Shown here: positions 1 to 9,420 of the stretch, piece by piece
Layout of the letters: each line of letters starts with the position of its first letter
Position numbering within the stretch: the stretch's first letter is position 1
DNA from: JAMHWF01 sp048500255
Lineage (GTDB): Bacteria > Pseudomonadota > Gammaproteobacteria > Burkholderiales > Burkholderiaceae_C
Direction of reading: 5' to 3'
Assembly: GCA_048500255.1 (NCBI GenBank)
Contig: JASNYH010000007.1
Coordinates: forward strand, 62,001-126,000
Length of the DNA stretch: 64,000 nucleotides
Made by a program: the position numbers and the translations under genes
The notes under the pieces: model-generated
What the model was told of the DNA's origin: nothing
Database searches by the model: none
What the model saw: the letters and a program-made list of their open reading frames with translations, nothing else

Positions 1-1122
1 GGCTGGCGCATCGAGGCCGTCGAGCACACGCTGGCCGCGATGCACACCCGCATCGGCACCGTCGCCAGGCCACCGGCCGTCATCGTCAGCGGGCTGCGCT
101 TCGACGACGGCGACGCGATGCAGCTGATCCGCATCCTGGCGCGCCGCGGCTGGCGCTCGGCGCTGTTCTTCGCCAGCCACCAGCAGCGCGCCGTCATCAA
201 GGCTGCCGTCACGATGGCCGGTGCCTGCGGCGTCGCCGTCGCTGGCGTCGCCGAGCAGCCGGTCGACGCGGCGGCGATCGCGCGCAGCCTGGCCGCGTAC
301 CGCACGCCCGATGCGGCGCCGCGTCGCCGCCCGCCGCCGGAGCCGCTCGAGAAGGACGAACTGCTCGACCTGCTCGACCGCGGCGCGCTCGAGCCGTGGA
401 TGCAGCCCAAGCTGCGCATCGCCAGCCGCGAGATCGTCGGCTTCGAGGCGCTGCTGCGCGCGCACGACGCCGCTGGCGCGCTCGTCATGCCCGACCGCCT
501 GGTCGGCGCGCTGGCGACGCACGGCCTGCTCGACCAGGCGACGATGCACATGGCGCGCCAGACCGTCGAGTTCGTCGCCGGCTGCCTGGGCGACGGCATG
601 GCCGTCAGCGCGTCGATCAACGTGTCGATGCAGTCGCTGTCGAACCTGGCGTTCTGCCAGGAGCTCGAGCGCACCGTCACGCACGTCGGCCTCGATCCGA
701 GCTGGATCACGATCGAGATCACCGAGACCGACGCAATGGCCGACCTGTCGCTCGTCATCGAGAACACGGCGCGCATCCGCATGCTCGGTTTCAATCTCTC
801 GATCGACGACTTCGGCACGGCCTATTCGAGCCTGTACCAGCTGTCGCGCATCCCGTTCTCGGAGCTCAAGATCGAGCGCGCCTTCGTCACCGACATCGAC
901 CGCGACCCGGGCAAGCAGGCCATCGTGCAGGCCTGCACGCAGCTCGGCCGCGCGCTCGGCCTGCACGTCGTCGCCGAGGGCGTCGAGACGCGGCGCGAAT
1001 ACGACGCCGTGCACCGCTGCGGCGTGACCGAGGTGCAGGGCTGGCTGGTCTCGCGCCCGATGCCGGTGCGGCTGGCGCGCGAGTGGCTGGGCGCGCTGCC
1101 CGACCTGCGCATGGAAGTCTGA
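1..1122 (+). CDS. EAL-domain c-di-GMP phosphodiesterase, 5' end outside window
   Basis: The frame is open from base 1, so the gene starts upstream; the first ATG inside the window is at 40 but the coding frame continues before it. The first 110 or so visible residues look like the end of a degenerate receiver-like domain (AVIVSGLRF, RRGWRSALFF). A full EAL domain follows: GFEALLRAHD, INVSMQSL, EITETDA, IDDFGT, ELKIER, VVAEGVET and QGWLVSRPM are all visible, so hydrolysis of c-di-GMP to pGpG is likely. Loop 6 reads DDFGTAYSS rather than the usual DDFGTGYSS, a mild change. The gene converges on the response regulator at 1162-1626. Confidence 0.9.
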   Translation, partial: GWRIEAVEHTLAAMHTRIGTVARPPAVIVSGLRFDDGDAMQLIRILARRGWRSALFFASHQQRAVIKAAVTMAGACGVAVAGVAEQPVDAAAIARSLAAYRTPDAAPRRRPPPEPLEKDELLDLLDRGALEPWMQPKLRIASREIVGFEALLRAHDAAGALVMPDRLVGALATHGLLDQATMHMARQTVEFVAGCLGDGMAVSASINVSMQSLSNLAFCQELERTVTHVGLDPSWITIEITETDAMADLSLVIENTARIRMLGFNLSIDDFGTAYSSLYQLSRIPFSELKIERAFVTDIDRDPGKQAIVQACTQLGRALGLHVVAEGVETRREYDAVHRCGVTEVQGWLVSRPMPVRLAREWLGALPDLRMEV

Positions 1123-1126
1123 GCGC

Positions 1127-1146
1127 GGCGCGCCGCTCGGCGCGCC
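1127..1146. terminator. Hairpin between convergent genes
   Basis: GGCGCGCC occurs twice around a 4-base loop just after the EAL stop codon, giving a strong stem between two converging genes. There is no T-tract, so a bidirectional terminator role is inferred only from position. Confidence 0.35.
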
Positions 1147-1161
1147 CCCGTCGGGCCGGCC

Positions 1162-1626
1162 TCAGTGCGGCGCGCGCAGGATGCCGGCGTCGCCCGTTGT
1201 CGCCACGTACTGGCGCAGCACGGTCGCCAGGCGCTGCGGGCTGTACGGCTTGACGACGAAGCCCCCGATGCCCAGTTCGACGGCGCGGCGCACGACCTCG
1301 GGCTTGCTGTAGGCCGACACCATCACGACGAACACCTGCTTGTCGATCGCGCGCACCTGCTCGAGCACGGCCAGGCCGTCGAGCTCGGGCATGTCGATGT
1401 CGAGCAGCGTGAGGCGCGGCTTGAGCAGGTTGAACTGCGCGAGCGCCGCCGTGCCGTCGCGCACCTCGTGCAGCTCGGCGTGGACCATCGGCTTGAGCAG
1501 CCGCGTGAGCAGCTGCAGGCTCGAGTGGTTGTCGTCGGCAATCAGGATGCGGCGCACGTCGGCCTTGGCGTCGGCGGGTGCGGCGGGGGAGGCGGCGGTC
1601 GAGGTTTCCATGGCGTCGTCCTTCAT
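1162..1626 (-). CDS. Single-domain (CheY-like) response regulator
   Basis: A 154-residue protein consisting of a short Ala-rich leader and one receiver domain. ILIADDN gives the acidic pair, LTLLDIDMP carries the phospho-acceptor Asp, and GGFVVKPY gives the conserved Lys-Pro. There is no output domain. The start is set at 1626 because this ATG overlaps the TGA of the upstream kinase (ATGA), which implies translational coupling; an in-frame ATG at 1611 is an alternative. Partnered with the hybrid kinase at 1623-3245 it probably forms a multistep phosphorelay, receiving phosphate from the kinase HPt domain. Its target is unknown, but the FliA-type promoter upstream links the pair to motility. 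Confidence 0.9.
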   Translation of the reverse strand: MKDDAMETSTAASPAAPADAKADVRRILIADDNHSSLQLLTRLLKPMVHAELHEVRDGTAALAQFNLLKPRLTLLDIDMPELDGLAVLEQVRAIDKQVFVVMVSAYSKPEVVRRAVELGIGGFVVKPYSPQRLATVLRQYVATTGDAGILRAPH

Positions 1627-3245
1627 CGTCCAGCGTTCAGCAAGGCGCCGCGCGCCTCGAGGATCAGGCCCTCGCACAGCACGGTGGCGCGGCCGTTGCG
1701 GCCGGCCTTGAGCTCGGCCTCGACCTGCGCCGACATGTCGGTCAGGCGGGCGAATCCGTACGAGCCGGCCGTGCCCTTGAGCACGTGCAGCAGCGACTTC
1801 AGCTCGTCCCAGTCGGCGCGCTGCAGCGCGGCGCGGATCGCGTCGATCTGCGCCGGCAGCCCGGCGCGGAACTCGGCGGTCAGCGCGGCGATCTCGCGCG
1901 CATAGTCCTCGTCGCCGTCGGCGCTGGTCAGCGGCTGCGTGTTGGCCGCGACCAGCGAGGCGATCACCTGGTAGAAGCGCTCGCGCTCGACCGGCTTGGC
2001 GAGCACGTCGTCGCAGCCGATCTCGCGATAGCGCTGCACGTCGGACTTCATCACGTTGGCGGTCAGCGCGACGATCGGGCCGCGCCAGCCGGCGGTGCGC
2101 AACGTGCGGGTCGCCGCGACGCCGTCGAGCACCGGCATCTGGATGTCCATCAGGATCAGATCGAACTCTCGACGCAGCGCCGTCTCGACGGCGTCGCGCC
2201 CGTTGCCGACGACGGTGACCTCGAGGCCCGCCTGGCGCAGGTAGGCAGCCAGAAGCCGCTGGTTGTCGACGCCGTCCTCGGCCAGCAGCACGCGGCCCGA
2301 CAAGTCCGGAATGCTGAACGACGTGATCGCGAAGTCGGCGCGCTCGTAGATGTGGAGGTCGCCCTCCATCGTGAGCAGCTCGGCGGCGCTCGGCGCGGTC
2401 GCCAGCGGCAGGCTCAGTCGGAAGCGGCTACCCTTGCCGGGCTCGCTGTTGACGCGGATGCGCGCGCCCAGCGCCGTCGCGAGCTGGCTCGACAGATAGA
2501 GCCCAAGGCCGGTGCCGCCGTAGCGGCGCGTGGTCGAAACGTCGGCCTGCGCGAACGGCTGGAACAGGCGCCCGAGCTGCTCGCGCGTCATGCCGATGCC
2601 GGTGTCGGTGACGGTGAACGCCAGCGTCGGCGGCTCGGCCTTGTACTGCACGTCGATGGTCACGCAGCCGCGCTGCGTGAACTTGATCGCGTTGCTGCAC
2701 AGGTTGAGCAGGATCTGCTTGAGCCGCACCGGGTCGCTGGCGAAGCGCGCCGGCAGCGGCAGGTGCGGGCGCACCTCGAACTGGAGCGACTTCTCCTCGG
2801 CACGCCCGGCGACCAGCGTGACGAGGTCGCGCAGCAGGATCGGCAGGTCGATGTCGATGCGCTCGAGTTCGACCTGGCCGGTCTCGATCTTCGACAGGTC
2901 GAGGATGTCGTTGATCACCTCGAGCAGGTGGCGGCCGTTGCGGATGATGGTGCGAACGGCGTCGTCCTTCTCCTCGGCCGGCACGTCGCGCGTGAGCAGC
3001 AGCTCGGCAAAGCCGATGATCGAGGTCAACGGCGTGCGGATCTCATGGCTCATGTTGGCGAGAAACGCGCTCTTGGCGCTGCTCGCCGCGACGGCTTCGT
3101 CGCGCGCGCGGCGCAGCTCGTCGGTGCGGCGCTGGATCAGGTCCTCCTGCGTCTGCGAGCGCGCCGCCAGCTGCGACTCGGCCTGCTGGCGCGCGGCACG
3201 CTCGTGCGCCAGCCGGCGCTCGAGCATCTGGACCAGCTCGTTCAC
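1623..3245 (-). CDS. Hybrid histidine kinase with receiver and HPt domains
   Basis: Cytoplasmic-looking hybrid sensor kinase of about 540 aa with no membrane segment. In order: an N-terminal coiled coil rich in Arg/Gln/Glu, HisKA with phospho-acceptor His in NMSHEIRTPL near residue 67, HATPase (NAIKFT, DTGIGM, GGTGLGL), a receiver (VLLAEDG, ILMDIQMP, VLAKPV) and a C-terminal HPt with LLHVLKGTAGS. The frame can be extended to a GTG at 3380, but that codon lies inside the -35 box of the sigma-28 promoter at 3358-3384, upstream of the expected transcript. I therefore prefer the GTG at 3245, just before the coiled coil; other GTG codons nearby are possible. The stop overlaps the downstream response regulator start. 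The sensory input is not evident. Confidence 0.85.
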   Translation of the reverse strand: MNELVQMLERRLAHERAARQQAESQLAARSQTQEDLIQRRTDELRRARDEAVAASSAKSAFLANMSHEIRTPLTSIIGFAELLLTRDVPAEEKDDAVRTIIRNGRHLLEVINDILDLSKIETGQVELERIDIDLPILLRDLVTLVAGRAEEKSLQFEVRPHLPLPARFASDPVRLKQILLNLCSNAIKFTQRGCVTIDVQYKAEPPTLAFTVTDTGIGMTREQLGRLFQPFAQADVSTTRRYGGTGLGLYLSSQLATALGARIRVNSEPGKGSRFRLSLPLATAPSAAELLTMEGDLHIYERADFAITSFSIPDLSGRVLLAEDGVDNQRLLAAYLRQAGLEVTVVGNGRDAVETALRREFDLILMDIQMPVLDGVAATRTLRTAGWRGPIVALTANVMKSDVQRYREIGCDDVLAKPVERERFYQVIASLVAANTQPLTSADGDEDYAREIAALTAEFRAGLPAQIDAIRAALQRADWDELKSLLHVLKGTAGSYGFARLTDMSAQVEAELKAGRNGRATVLCEGLILEARGALLNAGR

Positions 3246-3357
3246 GGGCCGGGCGCCTGCGCGACGCGGCAGCGGCTCGACCACGCCGGTCCGGAGGACT
3301 TCGAATACGACTTTCCCTGCATGGGCGATCCTGTCGGCCTCGCTGGGCCTGGCGGAT

Positions 3358-3384
3358 CTATCGGCATCCCGCCGCGCCACTTGA
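3358..3384 (-). promoter_or_regulatory. Sigma-28 (FliA) promoter for kinase/regulator pair
   Basis: On the minus strand TCAAGTGG, 11 bases, then GCCGATAG, close to the FliA consensus TAAAGTTT-N11-GCCGATAA. The predicted transcription start, near 3350, is downstream of the longest kinase ORF start, so the box also decides the start codon. The same architecture precedes flgM, fliD and the second flagellin gene in this window. Confidence 0.7.
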
Positions 3385-3404
3385 GAGGCCGGGCGCGACG
3401 CAGC

Positions 3405-4088
3405 TCAGGACAGGCACCAGTCGAGCGCGCGCTGCCACACGCCGTGGCCGAGCGCGAACGCGGCGGCGCCGGCGAGCATCAGGCCGGCGACGCGCACGGC
3501 CCAGGCACGCCCGCGCGCGCCGGTCAACCGGCCGAACAGCCACGGCGCAGCGGCCAGCGCCGGCATCGACGCCAGCGCGAAGGCGCCCATCACGGCGGCC
3601 CCGCCGAGCGGGCCGTTGGCCATCGCCGCCAGCGCAAGCGCGCTGTAGAGCAGCCCGCACGGCCAGGCGATCCATGCCAGCCCGAAGGCGGTCGGCCGCG
3701 CCGGACCCTGCATCGCTGCCCAGCCGCCGCCGGCCCCGGCGGCGACCGTGCCGCCGAGCACTGACGGTGCACGGCCGAGACGCCAGTCGGGCTGGCGCCC
3801 GGTGACGACGAGCCACAGGCCGAAGACGAGCACGGCGACATGAAGCGCGAGCCACAGCGGCCGCACCACGGGCGCCGCGTCGCGCAGCACGGCCAGCGTC
3901 GACACGCTGGCCGCGGCGACGGCACCGCCCGCCATGTAGCCGACCAGACGGCCGACGTGGAAGCCGGCGAACGCGCCGCGCCCGCCGCGCACTAGCGCCG
4001 CGCACGGTGCGCCGCACATCGCCGCGCAGTGCGCCGAGCCGCCGAGGCCCAGCAGCAGCGCCGCGGGAACGAGACTGAGTTCGATCAT
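3405..4088 (-). CDS. SafE/TauE-like (UreH-type) membrane protein of cbb3 oxidase neighbourhood
   Basis: A 227-residue polytopic membrane protein with about six hydrophobic segments. The N-terminal segment carries GGSAHCAAMCG, the paired-cysteine signature of the family called sulfite exporter TauE/SafE or UreH-like transmembrane domain, a probable metal-ligand site. Members sit at the end of cco/fix clusters in many betaproteobacteria and are thought to help metal handling or export during cbb3 oxidase assembly; that role is known only by association. It follows hemN in the same direction with a strong hairpin (4101-4124) between them, so expression may be partly separated from hemN. Confidence 0.8.
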   Translation of the reverse strand: MIELSLVPAALLLGLGGSAHCAAMCGAPCAALVRGGRGAFAGFHVGRLVGYMAGGAVAAASVSTLAVLRDAAPVVRPLWLALHVAVLVFGLWLVVTGRQPDWRLGRAPSVLGGTVAAGAGGGWAAMQGPARPTAFGLAWIAWPCGLLYSALALAAMANGPLGGAAVMGAFALASMPALAAAPWLFGRLTGARGRAWAVRVAGLMLAGAAAFALGHGVWQRALDWCLS

Positions 4089-4100
4089 GACCGCGCGGGA

Positions 4101-4124
4101 TCGTCCGACGTCTTCGTCGGACGA
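4101..4124 (-). terminator. 10-bp hairpin downstream of hemN
   Basis: TCGTCCGACG and its exact complement flank a TCTT loop, 7 bases past the hemN stop and 12 bases before the next gene's start codon. Only a short pyrimidine run (TCCC) follows on the transcribed strand, so it could be a terminator, attenuator or mRNA-stabilising hairpin. Confidence 0.5.
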
Positions 4125-4131
4125 GGGGCCG

Positions 4132-5571
4132 TCATATCACTCGCGAGAATCGCTCGCGCTGGCGATCGTGCTGGATGTAGCGGTCGAACACCATCGCGAT
4201 GGCGCGCACGACGTACCAGCCGGCGGCCGTGACCTGGATCGCGTCGTGGTCGATGACGACGAGGTCGGCGTCGACGTAGGGCAGCAGCCGCTCGAGCTCG
4301 GCGGCGAAGTGCTCGCGGAAACGCACCAGGTACGCGGCCTCGACCGACTCGAACTCGAGCCGGCCCTGGCACATGATCGCCATGATGACGGCGCGACGCA
4401 GCAGGTCGTCGCGCGTCAGCGCGATGCCGCGCACGATCGGAAACTGGCGCTGCGCCAGCGCGTCGTAGTACTCGGGCAGCGTCTTGGCGTTCTGGCTGTA
4501 GGTCGCGCCGATGCGCCCGATCGCCGACACGCCCAGCGCGATCAGGTCGCAGTCGGGCTGCGTGCTGTAGCCCTGGAAGTTGCGGTGCAGCCGGCCCTGG
4601 CGCTTGGCGACGGCGAGCGCGTCGTCGGGGAGCGCGAAGTGGTCCATGCCGATGTAGGTGTAGCCCTCGGCGAGAAAGCCGGCGATGGCACCGCCGAGCA
4701 TGCCCACCTTGGCGCCGGCCGGCGGCAGTTCGGCGGCGTGGATGCGCCGCTGCGGCTTGAAGCGCTGCGGCAGGTGCGCATAGGAGTACAGCGCGATGCG
4801 CTCGGGGCGCAGAGAGCAGACCTGCTCGACGGTGCGCGCGAAGCTGGTTTCCGTCTGCTTGGGCAGGCCGTAGATCAAGTCGACGTTGAGCGACGCGAAG
4901 CCGATGCGGCGCGACGCGACGACGAGATCGCGCACGGCCTCGAAGGGCTGCACGCGATGCACGGCGTGCTGCACGTCGGCGTCGAAGTCCTGCACGCCGA
5001 AGGACAGCCGGTTGAAGCCGAGGCGGTGCAGATGCTGCAGTCGCGCGTCGGTCACGGTGCGCGGATCGACCTCGATCGACAGCTCGGCGCCGGCCTCGAT
5101 GCGGAATGCCCGCCGCAGCGCCGCCATCAGGCGCGACAGCTCGTCGTCGGACAGGAAGGTCGGCGAGCCGCCGCCCAGGTGCAGCTGCGACACCGGCGTG
5201 CCGGCGCCCAGCGACTCGACGTACAGCGAAATCTCGGTCTCGAGCGCGTCGAGGTAGTCAGCGGCGCGCTCGTGGTGCTTGGTGATGATCTTGTTGCAGG
5301 CGCAGTAGTAGCACAGCGACTCGCAGAACGGGATGTGCACGTACAGCGAGATCGGCGTGGTAGCGCCGACGGCAGCGCCCTCGGCGCGCTGGCGCAGCGC
5401 CTGCAGATGCTCGGACGCGCCGAACGCCTCGACGAAGCGGTCGGCCGTGGGGTAGGAGGTGTAGCGCGGGCCGGGCACGTCGAAGCGCGCCAGCAGCTCG
5501 GGGGTCAGCGGCGCGTCGGCACGCGGGGCGACGACCCGTTGCCTGTCGGCCACCAGCGAAAGCGTGTTCAT
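4132..5571 (-). CDS. hemN: Oxygen-independent coproporphyrinogen III oxidase
   Basis: Radical-SAM enzyme of 479 aa that decarboxylates coproporphyrinogen III to protoporphyrinogen IX without oxygen, supplying heme when the aerobic HemF enzyme cannot work. Visible marks are YTSYPTADRF near the N-terminus, the cluster-binding PFCESLCYYCACNK (Cys-x3-Cys-x2-Cys plus an adjacent Cys), HLGGGSPTFL, SIEVDPRT, FGVQDFD, DLIYGLP and the C-terminal GRLEFE region. The start at 5571 (MNTLSLVAD) gives the usual family length; a much longer upstream extension would run through fnr on the other strand and is spurious. It is divergent from fnr across 75 bp holding an FNR-type palindrome, fitting anaerobic induction. 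Confidence 0.97.
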   Translation of the reverse strand: MNTLSLVADRQRVVAPRADAPLTPELLARFDVPGPRYTSYPTADRFVEAFGASEHLQALRQRAEGAAVGATTPISLYVHIPFCESLCYYCACNKIITKHHERAADYLDALETEISLYVESLGAGTPVSQLHLGGGSPTFLSDDELSRLMAALRRAFRIEAGAELSIEVDPRTVTDARLQHLHRLGFNRLSFGVQDFDADVQHAVHRVQPFEAVRDLVVASRRIGFASLNVDLIYGLPKQTETSFARTVEQVCSLRPERIALYSYAHLPQRFKPQRRIHAAELPPAGAKVGMLGGAIAGFLAEGYTYIGMDHFALPDDALAVAKRQGRLHRNFQGYSTQPDCDLIALGVSAIGRIGATYSQNAKTLPEYYDALAQRQFPIVRGIALTRDDLLRRAVIMAIMCQGRLEFESVEAAYLVRFREHFAAELERLLPYVDADLVVIDHDAIQVTAAGWYVVRAIAMVFDRYIQHDRQRERFSRVI

Positions 5572-5607
5572 GCGCAGGGACTGTGCCGCAGTTGCTTCCC
5601 CCCCGGA

Positions 5608-5621
5608 TTGACCAGGGTCAA
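5608..5621. promoter_or_regulatory. FNR-type box between hemN and fnr
   Basis: TTGACCAGGGTCAA is a perfect palindrome differing from TTGAT-N4-ATCAA by one base per half-site. It is embedded in C-rich/G-rich flanks that extend the dyad. It lies about 43 bp from the hemN ATG and 33 bp from the fnr ATG, so it could activate hemN and autoregulate fnr. Confidence 0.65.
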
Positions 5622-5646
5622 CCGGGGGGTCCCGAGTGAGGCGACA

Positions 5647-6399
5647 ATGCCGTTCATGGCTGCGGTTCCCCCCTTCCCCGCCGGTCTGCCGAGCGGTCTG
5701 CAGGTTGCATGCTCGTCGTGCAGCCTGCGCGAGCTGTGCCTGCCCGTCGGCCTGTCGCCCGACGAGCTGGAGCGGCTCGACACCATCGTCGCGCAGCGCC
5801 GCGCCGTGCCGCGCGGCCAGGCGCTGTTTCGCAGCGGCGACGCGTTCCGCGCGCTGCACGCGGTGCGCACCGGATTCTTCAAGACCTGCGTGTGGACGGG
5901 CGACGGCCGCCGCCAGGTGACCGGCTTCCAGATGGCCGGCGAGCTGCTCGGCCTGGACGGCATCGGCAGCGGCGCGCATCCCTGCGACGCGATCGCACTC
6001 GAGGACTCGCAGGTCTGCGTGATCCCCTACGACGAGCTCGAGCGGCTGTCGCGCGAGTTCGGCGAGCTGCAGCGCCACTTCCACCGCATCATGAGCCGCG
6101 AGATCGTGCGCGACCACGGCGTGATGCTGCTGCTGGGCAGCATGCGCGCGGAGGAACGGCTCGCCGCCTTCTTGCTGAACCTGGCGCAGCGGCTGCAGCA
6201 GCGAGGCTTCTCGCCGTCGGCGCTGGTGCTGCGCATGACGCGCGAGGACATCGGCAGCTATCTCGGCCTCAAGCTCGAGACGGTCAGCCGCACCTTCTCG
6301 CGCTTCGACGACGACGGCATCCTCGAGGTCAAGCAGCGCTCGATCCGCATCCTCGACCCGGCGGCGCTGCAACGGCTGGTCGAGCGCGTCGCCTGCTGA
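5647..6399 (+). CDS. fnr: FNR-family oxygen-sensing transcription regulator
   Basis: A 250-residue CRP/FNR-family regulator with the four cysteines for an oxygen-labile [4Fe-4S] cluster: C22-x2-C25-x5-C31 near the N-terminus (ACSSCSLRELC) and a central Cys in GAHPCDA. A cyclic-nucleotide-like sensor domain, a long dimerisation helix and a winged helix-turn-helix follow (TREDIGSYLGLKLETVSRTF), whose recognition helix is typical for TTGAT half-sites. A second in-frame ATG lies at 5656, so the start is uncertain by three codons. It is the probable regulator of the boxes upstream of hemN, ccoN and the channel gene at 14259. In this order the orthologue is often called Fnr, Anr or FnrL. Confidence 0.95.
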   Translation: MPFMAAVPPFPAGLPSGLQVACSSCSLRELCLPVGLSPDELERLDTIVAQRRAVPRGQALFRSGDAFRALHAVRTGFFKTCVWTGDGRRQVTGFQMAGELLGLDGIGSGAHPCDAIALEDSQVCVIPYDELERLSREFGELQRHFHRIMSREIVRDHGVMLLLGSMRAEERLAAFLLNLAQRLQQRGFSPSALVLRMTREDIGSYLGLKLETVSRTFSRFDDDGILEVKQRSIRILDPAALQRLVERVAC

Positions 6400-6464
6400 G
6401 GCACGGGGGCGGTTCGCGCCGCCGCGGCAGCGCAGCCAAGGCCTGTGCGTGGCGCGACGGCGCG

Positions 6465-6761
6465 TCAGTCGATCGCCTCGTCGAGCAGCGCGTCGTCGCT
6501 GGTGCGCTCGCTGGCCGCCGTGTGCGCGAACAGCATCGTCAACGCGCCCGACGCGGCGAGCACGCCCCACAGGATGAAGAACGTCACCGTGTAGACCGCC
6601 TGGCGCGACCAGCCCAGCGGCGCGCCGCCGAACCAGGCGAAGTCGCCCGGGTCGACGACGACGAAGATCAGCATCTCGAGCACGCCGGCCATCACGAACG
6701 CCGGCCACAGCACGACCAGTGCCAGACGCGCGAGCGGCAACCGGCCGATGTCGGCGTTCAT
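6465..6761 (-). CDS. Small two-helix inner-membrane protein at end of cco cluster
   Basis: A 98-residue protein with two clear hydrophobic segments (LALVVLWPAFVMAGVL and an aromatic YTVTFFILWGVLAASGAL) separated by a Trp/Phe-rich loop, and an acidic C-terminal tail. I do not recognise a named family. It is last in the minus-strand cco cluster, 34 bp after the CcoH-like gene, and converges on fnr. Small hypothetical membrane proteins are common at this position in betaproteobacteria, so a link to cbb3 oxidase assembly is plausible but not shown. Confidence 0.75.
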   Translation of the reverse strand: MNADIGRLPLARLALVVLWPAFVMAGVLEMLIFVVVDPGDFAWFGGAPLGWSRQAVYTVTFFILWGVLAASGALTMLFAHTAASERTSDDALLDEAID

Positions 6762-6795
6762 GACGACTGCCTCGCGCAGGCCGACACGGCGTACC

Positions 6796-7041
6796 TCACC
6801 GGGCCGGCGGCGCCGGCACTTGCGCCGTCGCGGCGTGGTTGCGCGCCTGCATCGCCGGCGCCTGCGCCTGCGGCTGCGCGCGGACGGACGCCGCCGGCGC
6901 ACGCACCACCGTGTCGGCGCCCTGCACCGCGATCACCGTCGTGACGACGCCGGCGAGCACGACGACCAGCGGCCCGCCGACGACGAGCCAGAGCGTCTTG
7001 ACGCGCCACCAGGGCAGCACGGGATGCGTGGCTTGGCTCAT
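6796..7041 (-). CDS. Short CcoH/FixH-like cbb3 oxidase assembly protein
   Basis: An 81-residue protein with one N-terminal membrane anchor (WWRVKTLWLVVGGPLVVVLAG, shown up to the glycine) and a low-complexity Ala/Pro/Gln tail. In Burkholderiales a short protein of this type, with a Trp-rich start and GGPLVVVLAG-like helix, follows ccoG and is annotated FixH or CcoH, an accessory needed for stable cbb3 oxidase. It is much shorter than rhizobial FixH (about 160 aa) and lacks its periplasmic domain, so function is uncertain. A good AGGAGA ribosome site precedes the ATG. It lies 22 bp after ccoG and 34 bp before the small membrane protein. Confidence 0.7.
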   Translation of the reverse strand: MSQATHPVLPWWRVKTLWLVVGGPLVVVLAGVVTTVIAVQGADTVVRAPAASVRAQPQAQAPAMQARNHAATAQVPAPPAR

Positions 7042-7063
7042 GTCGGTCTCCTGACGTGAAAGT

Positions 7064-8482
<1,419 letters not shown>

Positions 8483-8505
8483 GCGAACGTTCTCTCACTT
8501 TCCGG

Positions 8506-9420
8506 TCACTGCCTGGCCGCGCCGTTGGGCGCCGACAGGCTCCACACATAGGCCGACAGCACCTGGATCTGCTCGGCGCTCAGGCGCTCGCCGTGCGCCG
8601 GCATGACGTTGGTCTTGCCGCGCTGGATCTGCGCCACGATGGCCTGCTCGCCCCAGCCGTGCAGCCACGTCTTGTCGGTCAGGTTGGGCGCGCCGAGCGC
8701 CGCGTTGCCCTTGCCGTCGTTGCCGTGGCAGGCCGCGCAGGCACCGAACTTGTCGCGCCCGAGCTGGGCCCACAGCGAATTGTGCGGGCTTCCCGAAAGG
8801 CTCATGACGTAGTGGGCCACGTTGCGCACGTCGTCGCCCGTGCCGAGGGCTTCGGCCATCGGCGGCATCACGCCCTGGCGGCCGTCCTTGATCGTCTGCG
8901 CGATCGTCTCGGGCGCGCCGCCCCACAGCCAGTCGTTGTCGGTCAGGTTCGGGAAGCCCTTGCTGCCGCGCGCGTCGGAGCCGTGGCAGGTGGCGCAGTT
9001 GTTGGCGAACAGCCGCTCGCCGATCGCCATCGCCTTCGGGTCGCGCGCCAGCTCGGCGGCCGGCTTGCCGGCGAACGCGGCATAGACGGGCGCCGCTGCA
9101 GTGCGCGCCTTGTCGACTTCCTCCCGATGCTGGTTCAGGCTGGTCCAGCCGAGCGTGCCCTGCACGCTGCCCAGCCCCGGGTAGAGCGCAAGGTAGACAA
9201 GCGAGAACACGACGGTGATGACGAACAGCCACATCCACCAGCGCGGCAGCGGGTTGTTGAGTTCGCGCAGATCCTCGTCCCAGACGTGGCCGGTCGTGTT
9301 GTCGTCGGCCATCACGCGGCGCCGCGCCGCGACGACGAGCAGCAGCAGGCAGGCGACGAGGCCGAGGATCGTCACGGCGGCGACGTAGATCGACCAGCCG
9401 GAGTGGAAAAAGTCGCTCAT
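8506..9420 (-). CDS. ccoP: cbb3-type cytochrome c oxidase diheme subunit III
   Basis: A 304-residue subunit with an N-terminal membrane anchor region (FHSGWSIYVAAVTILGLVA, then WWMWLFVITVVFSLVYLALYP) and two periplasmic cytochrome c domains, each with a CxxCH heme site: NNCATCHGSDARG and GACAACHGNDGKG. Methionine ligand candidates occur in VMPPM and NVMPAHG. It passes electrons from soluble cytochrome c to CcoO/CcoN. The start ATG at 9420 overlaps the TGA of ccoQ (ATGA), giving translational coupling and ruling out the longer upstream frame. Confidence 0.97.
   Translation of the reverse strand: MSDFFHSGWSIYVAAVTILGLVACLLLLVVAARRRVMADDNTTGHVWDEDLRELNNPLPRWWMWLFVITVVFSLVYLALYPGLGSVQGTLGWTSLNQHREEVDKARTAAAPVYAAFAGKPAAELARDPKAMAIGERLFANNCATCHGSDARGSKGFPNLTDNDWLWGGAPETIAQTIKDGRQGVMPPMAEALGTGDDVRNVAHYVMSLSGSPHNSLWAQLGRDKFGACAACHGNDGKGNAALGAPNLTDKTWLHGWGEQAIVAQIQRGKTNVMPAHGERLSAEQIQVLSAYVWSLSAPNGAARQ

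Noticed and set aside
3246..3380. N-terminal extension of the hybrid kinase to GTG 3380
   Set aside because: The codon lies in the -35 box of a good FliA promoter whose start site is downstream; the extension is Arg/Pro-rich without a family match.
4132..6708. Very long HemN-like frame on the minus strand
   Set aside because: Only 4132-5571 resembles HemN; the rest is antisense to fnr, which has all cluster cysteines and a proper helix-turn-helix.
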